Positions 52,889-60,228 of a stretch of 64,000 nucleotides of DNA are shown piece after piece (the stretch's first letter is position 1; each line of letters begins with the position of its first letter). Below the pieces are notes generated by a model. The model made no database searches, was not told the origin of the DNA, and was given only the letters and a program-made list of their open reading frames with translations. The stretch is from assembly GCA_965279735.1 (NCBI GenBank), contig OZ257260.1, positions 2,914,001-2,978,000 on the forward strand. The letters run 5' to 3'. This DNA comes from CAIUGU01 sp965279735. GTDB lineage: Bacteria; Pseudomonadota; Gammaproteobacteria; Steroidobacterales; Steroidobacteraceae. The position numbers and the translations under genes are program-made.

Positions 52889-55327
52889 TTAATTCATTCG
52901 TCCGGTTTGCACCGGAGTTGCGTCAACCGACAGCTGTCCACTGCGAGCGGACAGCTTCATCTGGAACGGTGTGGACTTGACGATCTCAAGCACCACGGCC
53001 GAGAACTGGTAATGCTGTGCCTCGCTCGCCTTCACGATGCCGCGCACCGTCGGCATGTCGTAGTACTCAAGGCCGCGGCCGAGGGCATACGTCAGCAGCT
53101 TCTCGGTGAAGGCCCCGACGAAGTGACCCGGGTCAGAGGCGATCGCCGCCCGCAGCTCCGTCACCCCGTTGATCGGCAAGCCGCTCGCGAGATTCCCCGC
53201 CGCGTTGATCAGGTCGCCCGATTCGTCCTTGATCCGCTTCGTGCCAATGCCGTCAAACACTTCCATCGAGAACCCGATCGGGTCCATGACGTTGTGGCAC
53301 GACGCGCAGCCCGGGTCCGCCCGGTGCTGCTCGAGGCGGGCCCGCAGCGACTGGCGGTCCAGTGAGTCCGGGGCATTCTCGGTCAAGGCCGGCACGTTGT
53401 CCGGGGGGCTGGGAGGTGGGTTCGCCAGCAAGGTCTCGAGCACCCACTGGCCGCGCTTCACCGGCGAGGTCCGGTTGGCCATCGAGGTCACGGTCAGGAT
53501 GCTGCCCTGGCCGAGCAGACCCCGGCGGGCCTCGTCAGTGAGTGCCACCCGGCGGAAGTCGCTGCCATAGACGTTCGGGATGCCGTAGTGCCGCGCCAGA
53601 CGCTCGTTCAGGAACGTGTAGTCCGCCGTCAGCAGGTCCACCACGCTGCGGTCATCGCGCATGATGCTGTCGAAGAACATCAGGGTTTCGGTCCGGAACG
53701 CATCCCGCAGCGTCTCATCGAAGTTCGGGAAGGCGTACGAGTCCGGCTGGACCGCATCGAGGTTGCGCAGATGCAGCCACTGGGCTGCGAAGTTGGTCGC
53801 CACCGCTTCCGAGCGGGGATCGGCCAGCATCCGCTTCACCTGCTGGGCCAGCACCTTCTCGTCCCGCAGCTTGCCCTTGGCGGCGACGTCCAGCAGCTCG
53901 GCATCCGGGAGCGAGCTCCACAGGAAGAACGACAGCCGGGAGGCCAGTTCCAGGTCGCTGATGCGATAGGGGGTCTCGGGGGCAATGCCCTTGGGATCCC
54001 GCTCCATGCGGAACAGGAAGTCCGGGCTGGACAGGATGCGGCGCAAGCCCATCTGGATGCCGCCGTCAAAGGTGCCCTTGGTCTGCCGGCCCTGGGTGTA
54101 GAACGACCGCAGCACCGTCATGTCCGCGTCCGTCACCGGACGGCGATAGGCCTGCCGTGCCAGCTTGCCCAGGATCTGGTCCGCGCACCGGCTCTCCTCC
54201 CGCGGGCTCATCGGGTGGCAGCTGAAGATCGCCTGGCGGCTCGGGGTCTCCACGGACGGAACCTTTGCATCGAATGGGCCACGGATCAAGACACCTTCCA
54301 CCGAGGGGATGCCGCCGAAGTAAACAGGGTCGAAGTTGACGTTCTCGAAAGGCAGCAGCTGGTTGACGTCCATGGCTCCTGTCTTCTGCAGGAAGGTAAG
54401 CACGATCCGGTGAGAGCCGGCAGTCAGCGGGATGCGCACCTTCGCGCGATCTTCGATGGCTGCACGTGCATCCTCGGGCGCTTCAAGCAACCGCGTGTAG
54501 TCGGATGTGCCGCCCATGGTCATCAGCTTGACCTGCTTGCCGTCGATCGACACTTCAAACTGATGGGCAAACTCAAGGCCGCGAATCGCACTCAAAGTAT
54601 TCTTCAGGAAGGTCGTGTTGAATTCATACACGCCATCCAGCGGGAAATAATGCTCCACCATCAAACCGCCACGCGTGCCGAGCGGCAGGCCTTCGATGTG
54701 TTCGTTCTGCGTGTAACGCTGGCTGACACGATAAAACGTGTCTTCTTTCGGTAGCCCAGGATCGCCCACGGCAATCGCGCTGATGCGATCGGCTGCCGAC
54801 AAATAACCCTCGAGCAATGCAGGTGACAGGCTGAGCACGTCGGCGATGTTGTCGAAGCCGTAGCTCGAACTGTCGGGTGCCATCAAGGTGGCGACGTCGA
54901 TATCGAGAGCCACCAGGTCGCGGATCGCGTTCTTGTATTCCGTGCGGTTAAGACGATAAGGCGCGGGACGGCCAGGGTTGGGATGAGCCGCGGCATTCTG
55001 GTCGAGTTCGGTCTCGAGCCAGGCGGCAAAGCCCTGGTACGTCGCCGGATCAGGACGCGGCTTGCCCACGGGAGGCATCGCCGAACCGCGCACCTTCGTC
55101 ACCACTCGTTCAAGAATCTTTGCGTGCTGCGAGATCTTCGTGAAGTCGACATCATCGAGCGACAGGCCACCCCGATTCTCGATCGGGTCATGGCAATCGA
55201 CGCAGTACTGATCGACCAGGGCCTTGTAGTTCGCTGCAGACGCTGAAGAGGTTTGCTGAGCATGCGCAGCACCAACGCTGAAAGACAGCGCTGCAACCAG
55301 CGGAGCGATATGCGCCACTCTCACCAT
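52889..55327 (-). CDS. Multi-domain cytochrome-type protein (DUF1587/1592/1595/1588/1585)
   Basis: An 812-residue exported protein. The signal peptide is followed by heme motif YCVDCH (about residues 42-46) and a second CASCH motif near the C terminus (about 674-678). The domains between them are in the standard order: PYRLNRTEYKNAIRDL (DUF1587), a carbohydrate-binding-like beta region, QAYRRPVTDADMTVLRSFY (DUF1595), LASRLSFFLWSSLPDAELL (DUF1592), GQGSILTVTSMANRTSPVKRGQWVLETLL (partly shown; DUF1588) and YALGRGLEYYD (DUF1585). It is therefore a c-type cytochrome of the planctomycete class, with no assigned reaction. Composition rises sharply in GC over about 53.1-54.2 kb, unlike the rest of the gene. 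Confidence 0.88.
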   Translation of the reverse strand: MVRVAHIAPLVAALSFSVGAAHAQQTSSASAANYKALVDQYCVDCHDPIENRGGLSLDDVDFTKISQHAKILERVVTKVRGSAMPPVGKPRPDPATYQGFAAWLETELDQNAAAHPNPGRPAPYRLNRTEYKNAIRDLVALDIDVATLMAPDSSSYGFDNIADVLSLSPALLEGYLSAADRISAIAVGDPGLPKEDTFYRVSQRYTQNEHIEGLPLGTRGGLMVEHYFPLDGVYEFNTTFLKNTLSAIRGLEFAHQFEVSIDGKQVKLMTMGGTSDYTRLLEAPEDARAAIEDRAKVRIPLTAGSHRIVLTFLQKTGAMDVNQLLPFENVNFDPVYFGGIPSVEGVLIRGPFDAKVPSVETPSRQAIFSCHPMSPREESRCADQILGKLARQAYRRPVTDADMTVLRSFYTQGRQTKGTFDGGIQMGLRRILSSPDFLFRMERDPKGIAPETPYRISDLELASRLSFFLWSSLPDAELLDVAAKGKLRDEKVLAQQVKRMLADPRSEAVATNFAAQWLHLRNLDAVQPDSYAFPNFDETLRDAFRTETLMFFDSIMRDDRSVVDLLTADYTFLNERLARHYGIPNVYGSDFRRVALTDEARRGLLGQGSILTVTSMANRTSPVKRGQWVLETLLANPPPSPPDNVPALTENAPDSLDRQSLRARLEQHRADPGCASCHNVMDPIGFSMEVFDGIGTKRIKDESGDLINAAGNLASGLPINGVTELRAAIASDPGHFVGAFTEKLLTYALGRGLEYYDMPTVRGIVKASEAQHYQFSAVVLEIVKSTPFQMKLSARSGQLSVDATPVQTGRMN

Positions 55328-55416
55328 CAACCCCCCTCACAAAGGAAACTCTGTTAACCGTTCTCCATGTTAAGACGATTTGGCGTAATAAAACCGCACA
55401 AAACTCAAGTAGAGAT

Positions 55417-55455
55417 GAAATTTTAATGCTGCAATGCAGCTAAGTGCGTTGCAGC
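55417..55455 (-). promoter_or_regulatory. Repeated GCTGCA element before the DUF1592 gene
   Basis: On the minus strand GCTGCAA, GCTGCA and TGCAGC follow each other and end in AAAATTTC, 90-130 bases before the DUF1592 start. A closely similar layout precedes the second TonB receptor gene (62850-62884). It may be a shared regulator site; no regulator is known. Confidence 0.3.
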
Positions 55456-55487
55456 TAAAATCAGGTAGTTGCGCGTGAATACTGAAT

Positions 55488-58211
55488 CTACTGGAAGCGC
55501 GTATTCAGGATGATCCCGAAGATGCGCGAATCCCCAAGCTGGGCAGTCGTATGTCCGTATGTTGTAGCAGCGTTCGCCGGGTTGGCATTGTAGATAAGGC
55601 TGCGGGTGGCAATTTCATCGGTGGCGTTGTTGACGTAACCCGTCAAATCCCATCGAGCGTTCCTTGGCGTGAAGCGCAGGGAGAAATCGAGAATGCCGCG
55701 GGATGGAATGGTGGTCTCTGCGGGATTGCGGTGGTCCGGAAAGTACGCCTGCTCCCGGTACATGCCGGCATCGTACTTCTCGCTCTGCCATAGATACTTC
55801 AGCTGCGGGTCAAGTCTCGCGCCTCCTTCCAGAACGAATGTATGCCCGTACCTACCCAGGACTTGCCACTCGGGCGCATCGCCGAGCCGCTCTCCCTCGT
55901 TGAATATGGTGTTGATCTGTCCGGAAGGCGTCACTTCCTTGCCATCCCTGATCCTGCTGTAGACATGGGTGAAGGAAAGTCCCAGCCGGTCGCTCCCGCT
56001 GAAATTCCAGGTGAGGTCCGAAGAGATGCCGCCTAGATTCACCTTACCAACACTGGCGGTGGATGTAGCCGTGTCCTGGAACGTCCCGTTCGGCAGCTGG
56101 AATGAAAAGCCGAGCGATCGCTGAACGTTGGCTTCGAGGTCCTTGTAGTCGTACCACCACATGGCCGCGTTCACTTCCAGGGTATTGTCAAGAAACCGGT
56201 TCTTTGTTCCGATTTCAAACGCGAGCAGCTGCTCCGGTTTCAGTTCAGGCGTTGGCCCATAGGTCAGACCGCCGGACTTGTACCCCGTTGCCACCGAACC
56301 GTAGACCATAGACGTGTGGCTGAACTCGTATTCAATCCCGAGCCGGTACTGCAGACCAGCCCAGGTTCTATCGTTATCGCCATTGGCAAGATCCGGTGTC
56401 CCCTGATAAAGGGCTTGCACCTCGGAAGGCATGTTGGGAATACCGAACGCGGAGATGGGTCGCGCTCCATCCACCGTCGTCACCCAGTACCCAAGCGTTG
56501 CGTCCTTCCAGTCGACCGTATAGCGCAGACCTCCCGTGAGATGCAGTCGCGGATTCGTGGCAGGAGTCCAGGTCGTCTGGCCATAGGCGGCATAGGAATA
56601 CATGTCGCCGGAGTTCGGGAAAAAGCCGCTGGAGCAAGGACACCAGGCCAGGTCGAGACCGGTGACAGGATCCGGCGAATTGTTGGTCAGCGGCGTTGCA
56701 TTCCAGCCGAGATTCTCCGCTTCCGTGTAGAACAGTCCCGCGACCCATTTGAAAGCGCCTTCTCCGTTTGAAGTGAGATGCAGCTCGGTCGTATCGGAGG
56801 TCACCGCGTTCGGCAGCAGCGTGCCGCTGAACTGCGTAGATGTCCGGGTGGTGCTGCGTGCAATCCCTTCGAGTTGGCGATGGCTGTACTGCAGGGTCGC
56901 GTTGAAGGCAGAAAACCTGCGCGTGTACTGCGACATCGCACCCCAGTTTCGCTGTTCGTTGTCACCGAAAAAGACCAGCCCGCGTTGCGCGTTGTAGGGA
57001 ACATTGTTGTAGGGATCCGCAAGCGTCGCATTGCCGAGATAACTGGTCACTGACGGTGACGTACTGCCGTCAGCCAGCCTTGCATTTCCATTCACCGCAT
57101 AGAGCGTCGCTGCGTCGTTGGTGCCGTTGAAGCCCGTGTAGTCAGCCGTGAAATACAATTCGTTGAATTCGTCGGGCGCCCACAGGCCGGACAGACGCGC
57201 GCCCCACTGATCCTGCTCACTGCTGCCGTCCGAAAAAAGCGCATCACGGGTCAGCTTCTGCCCGGCGAGTCGCATGGCCAGCGTGTCACCGACCGGAATG
57301 GAAACGCCACCGGCAACACGCATCGTATTCTTCGATCCGTATTCGAGTGTGCCGTTGGCTTCCAGGATGCGACCAGGCCGCCTGGTGATCAGGTTGACGG
57401 CACCGGCCGCAGTATTGCGTCCATATAGAGTGCCTTGCGGCCCGGCCAGCACTTCCACGCGCTCAAGGTCATACATCAGGCCATTGAGCCCCCAGAAGCT
57501 CGACAGGTAGGCGCCGTCCATATGCACGGCAGTCAGCGTATCTCCCGTCGGCGCAAAGCCCTGCTGTTGCATGCCGCGGATGCCGATCACGGTTGCCTGC
57601 CCCACGGCGGAATCAATCTCCAGTTCCGTCGATGCCTTGCGGATGTCCTTCACGTCATGCACGCCTTCGCGGTCGAAGGTATCGCCATTGATGACATCGA
57701 TGGCCACGGGAACCTGTTGTGCTGCTTCGACACGCTTCTGCGCAGTGACGATTATTTCCTCGAGCTCCTGGAAGCTTCTGAGGGTCGCAGCAACCTGCAC
57801 CGGTTCAGTCGGAACGGACTCCGCGACCGCGCCGGCACGCGAATCGGCAGGAACCTCTCCGGTGTTCGACGCAAGCAGCGCGATCGTTCGCGTATCGACG
57901 ATGGCAACTTCGAGCCCGACCGCATCTGCCAGCAGGGTTACCGCTTCGGTCGGCGTATAGCGACCACGAATAGCAGGAGTCGTGTGCCGGGCAGTCAGTG
58001 CGTAAGAAAAAAGAATCTGGCGACCCGACTGACGGGCAAATTCACGCAAGGCCGCATCCGCCGCCTGCGCAGGAATGTTGAAAAACACCGTCGCTTCCTG
58101 CGCCGCAGCCAGGCTCGCAAGCAGCAGCAAGCCAGCCGCGATTGCAGACCCGTAGCCCGGCACCCGGTGGACCGGGTTTCTTGTCACTGCTTTCCCCCGA
58201 AAGGCCGACAT
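55488..58211 (-). CDS. TonB-dependent receptor with STN signalling domain
   Basis: A 907-residue outer-membrane transporter of the FecA-like signalling type. It has a signal peptide to about 38, an STN domain at 40-118 (FNIPAQAADAALREFARQSG, TPTEAVTLLADAVGLEV), a TonB box/plug from EEIIVTAQKRVEAAQ, and a 22-strand barrel ending in FQ. The STN domain contacts FecR, encoded just upstream. An extracellular loop has the pattern WCPCSSGFFPNSGDMYSY. The plug motif LERVEVLAGPQGTLYGRN is conserved. Barrel motifs are shared with the two receptors at 60-64 kb. The cargo is unknown. Confidence 0.92.
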   Translation of the reverse strand: MSAFRGKAVTRNPVHRVPGYGSAIAAGLLLLASLAAAQEATVFFNIPAQAADAALREFARQSGRQILFSYALTARHTTPAIRGRYTPTEAVTLLADAVGLEVAIVDTRTIALLASNTGEVPADSRAGAVAESVPTEPVQVAATLRSFQELEEIIVTAQKRVEAAQQVPVAIDVINGDTFDREGVHDVKDIRKASTELEIDSAVGQATVIGIRGMQQQGFAPTGDTLTAVHMDGAYLSSFWGLNGLMYDLERVEVLAGPQGTLYGRNTAAGAVNLITRRPGRILEANGTLEYGSKNTMRVAGGVSIPVGDTLAMRLAGQKLTRDALFSDGSSEQDQWGARLSGLWAPDEFNELYFTADYTGFNGTNDAATLYAVNGNARLADGSTSPSVTSYLGNATLADPYNNVPYNAQRGLVFFGDNEQRNWGAMSQYTRRFSAFNATLQYSHRQLEGIARSTTRTSTQFSGTLLPNAVTSDTTELHLTSNGEGAFKWVAGLFYTEAENLGWNATPLTNNSPDPVTGLDLAWCPCSSGFFPNSGDMYSYAAYGQTTWTPATNPRLHLTGGLRYTVDWKDATLGYWVTTVDGARPISAFGIPNMPSEVQALYQGTPDLANGDNDRTWAGLQYRLGIEYEFSHTSMVYGSVATGYKSGGLTYGPTPELKPEQLLAFEIGTKNRFLDNTLEVNAAMWWYDYKDLEANVQRSLGFSFQLPNGTFQDTATSTASVGKVNLGGISSDLTWNFSGSDRLGLSFTHVYSRIRDGKEVTPSGQINTIFNEGERLGDAPEWQVLGRYGHTFVLEGGARLDPQLKYLWQSEKYDAGMYREQAYFPDHRNPAETTIPSRGILDFSLRFTPRNARWDLTGYVNNATDEIATRSLIYNANPANAATTYGHTTAQLGDSRIFGIILNTRFQ

Positions 58212-58294
58212 TTCCCCAGGCTGACCCGAGGCTTTTCAGGCAACTGTTCTTGATTCAGGAACCCGGCGGCAGACAACGCTGCGAACCGGGCGCG

Positions 58295-59347
58295 TCAGAG
58301 TTCCGCGGGCAGGGCTGCAGTTCGCGCGGTGCCCTTCAGGGAAATCTCGTTGCCGGATGTCTCGACCTGCAGCGCGAATGCTGCAGTGAGCACTTTCACA
58401 AACCCGTCGAGATCATGTGCATTGAAGTATCCGCCGAGCTGCAGTCCTTCGATCGCCGGATCCGCAACGATGATCTGCTTCAGGTTGTAGCGATTGAACT
58501 CCGCCGTTGCCTCAACCAGCGTCTCGCCTGCGAGAGCGATCGTTCCGGAGCGCCATGACAAAGCTCTTTCCTGCTCGGCCGCTGAAACCATATGGCTCGC
58601 CATTCCGTGCGCATCGTAGGTGCCGATGGAACCCGCCGGCAGCCTCACCTGGTACGCGGGCAACGAACCTGTGGCTTTGCCTGAAACTTCGACGACGCCT
58701 TCCGTTACGAGCACCTTATAAGAGACATCATCGCGCCTGATGTTGAAAGCAGTGCCCACAGCGCGCACAGAGTTGTTGCCCATGACAACGGTAAAGGGGC
58801 GTGTCTTGTCCGGGAACACGTCAAACAGGGATTCGCCACGCAACAGCTCAATATGACGGGCGCCTTCGCTCATGCGCACAGCGACCTTGGTATTGGTATT
58901 GAGTTCGAGACGGCTGCCGTCTTCGAGATGAATGATGCGACGTTCACCGACTGCCGTGGCATACGCAGTCGTGGCGCTGTTGATCCAGACGAATACCGCA
59001 ATACCCACCGCCGCGAGAATGGAGGCGGCCAGGGTGGCGACCGGCCAGCGCCGCGGCGACCCCTCGGGAGACCGCGTCCAGCGTCCCCACCGGCTTGCAA
59101 CCGGTGAACCGTCAGCGTCGGCCACCTGCTCAGGATGGACGGGCGGGCGCAACGCCCGCAGGCGTTCCGTTCGCTCCCACGTCAGGGTTTCCCTTTCGAA
59201 CGCGATCTCATGGGAAACACTCTGGCAACGCCAGGCTTCAAACGCTTCCCGGTCGGCAGCAGTGCAGTTTTCCGAAGCAAGACGGACTACCCACTGCGCA
59301 GCCTCAGTGTTCAGAGCGTTTCTTGCTGATTTGCCGTCGTGAGCCAT
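58295..59347 (-). CDS. FecR family anti-sigma/signal transducer
   Basis: A 350-residue inner-membrane protein. The cytoplasmic N terminus holds an anti-sigma domain (AAQWVVRLASENCTAADREAF), a helix crosses the membrane at about 100-124, and the periplasmic FecR domain (GERRIIHLEDGSRLELNTNT, RGESLFDVFPDKTRPFTVV) and a C-terminal DUF4974-type secretin-like domain (FNRYNLKQIIVADP) receive the signal from the STN domain. It overlaps the sigma gene by 44 bases, so the two are translated together. Confidence 0.92.
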   Translation of the reverse strand: MAHDGKSARNALNTEAAQWVVRLASENCTAADREAFEAWRCQSVSHEIAFERETLTWERTERLRALRPPVHPEQVADADGSPVASRWGRWTRSPEGSPRRWPVATLAASILAAVGIAVFVWINSATTAYATAVGERRIIHLEDGSRLELNTNTKVAVRMSEGARHIELLRGESLFDVFPDKTRPFTVVMGNNSVRAVGTAFNIRRDDVSYKVLVTEGVVEVSGKATGSLPAYQVRLPAGSIGTYDAHGMASHMVSAAEQERALSWRSGTIALAGETLVEATAEFNRYNLKQIIVADPAIEGLQLGGYFNAHDLDGFVKVLTAAFALQVETSGNEISLKGTARTAALPAEL

Positions 59348-59933
59348 ACGTTCGCCAGGTCAGATTCTCGCCTTCGCGACGCGCCAGCCCTTCAGAGCAC
59401 AGCCGCAGCGCCTTCACCAGATGCTTCTCTATAGTGGAGACGGACAGGCCGAGCTGTTTCGCTATCGCGTCGTTCGAAAGCCCATGAACTTTACGTAACA
59501 CAAAAACCTTCTGGCATTGAGGGGGAAGCTTTTCCACCAGCTCGGCCAGGTATCGCAATTCATCCCGCCCCGAAGTGGTGACTTCGGGATTCGCCAATTC
59601 GTCTATGACGTTCGTCGCTTCCAGGTCTGCTACGTAGTAGATCGGAATTACATTCCTGTGCCGGAACAGATCGTGGACCAGGTTCCGCGCCACCGTCTTC
59701 ATGAATGCCGCCGGCGTCTCCACCTCACGCCAACGGGGCAGCGAGAAGATGCGGATGAAAGTGTCGTGCACGATGTCGTCGACATCGGCGTCATCCGGCA
59801 GGATTCGCCTGACATAGCGCCGCAAATGGGCCTCGAGCGGCAGGATCTGCAGGCGGAACCATGTCCGGCGCTCAGCAGCGTCATCCCGCGGTTCATCCGC
59901 CGGGAAACCCGTCTCGTCCTGGTCTTCCGCCAT
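59304..59933 (-). CDS. FecI-type ECF sigma factor
   Basis: About 209 residues from the start at 59933 (MAEDQDETG), which has GGGGAG six bases upstream; the frame extends to 60050 with a basic, unlikely N terminus. Region 2 (VDDIVHDTFIRIFSLPRW) and region 4 (LPPQCQKVFVLRKVHGLSNDAIAKQLGLSVSTIEKHLVKAL, shown in part) are clear. It should direct the receptor operon when FecR is triggered. The N-terminal 25 residues are acidic, unlike many FecI proteins. Confidence 0.9.
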   Translation of the reverse strand: MAEDQDETGFPADEPRDDAAERRTWFRLQILPLEAHLRRYVRRILPDDADVDDIVHDTFIRIFSLPRWREVETPAAFMKTVARNLVHDLFRHRNVIPIYYVADLEATNVIDELANPEVTTSGRDELRYLAELVEKLPPQCQKVFVLRKVHGLSNDAIAKQLGLSVSTIEKHLVKALRLCSEGLARREGENLTWRTYGSRRQISKKRSEH

Positions 59934-60228
59934 TGATTTCTCCCCCGCAAGCGAAATCAACCACCGACTGCTCTTCTTTATCTTTATGCGGGCCTGCAGC
60001 CCCAGCCTTGGCCTTGCGGCTATTCGCCTCGACTTCGGGGCCTGGCTCATTACATATATGTAGTGGCGCGATCATAGCCACGTCGCACCCGTCACGTCCA
60101 ACCCGCCGTCGATAGCGGCAATCGCAACCGGGCATGGAACTCCTGGCCGCAAAAAAGAAAACCCCGGAGACCCATTACTGGACCTCCGGGGCAGGTTTGA
60201 ACGCAGAATCGTTCCCGCCTTTTTTTGC
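59934..60228. other. Control region between the sigma gene and the second receptor
   Basis: This 295-base gap holds the receptor terminator (60151-60191) and the upstream region of the sigma gene. A perfect 12-bp palindrome TACATATATGTA lies at 60051-60062, and TATGAT, a good -10 box for the sigma gene, lies a little further upstream on the minus strand; its -35 partner is poor. No coding sequence is seen. Confidence 0.4.
60151..60191 (-). terminator. Terminator of the second TonB receptor
   Basis: CCCCGGAG (60162-60169) and CTCCGGGG (60184-60191) form an 8-bp stem. On the minus strand it is followed by a U-rich run (complement of the A-rich stretch at 60151-60161), 38 bases after the receptor stop. 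Confidence 0.85.
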
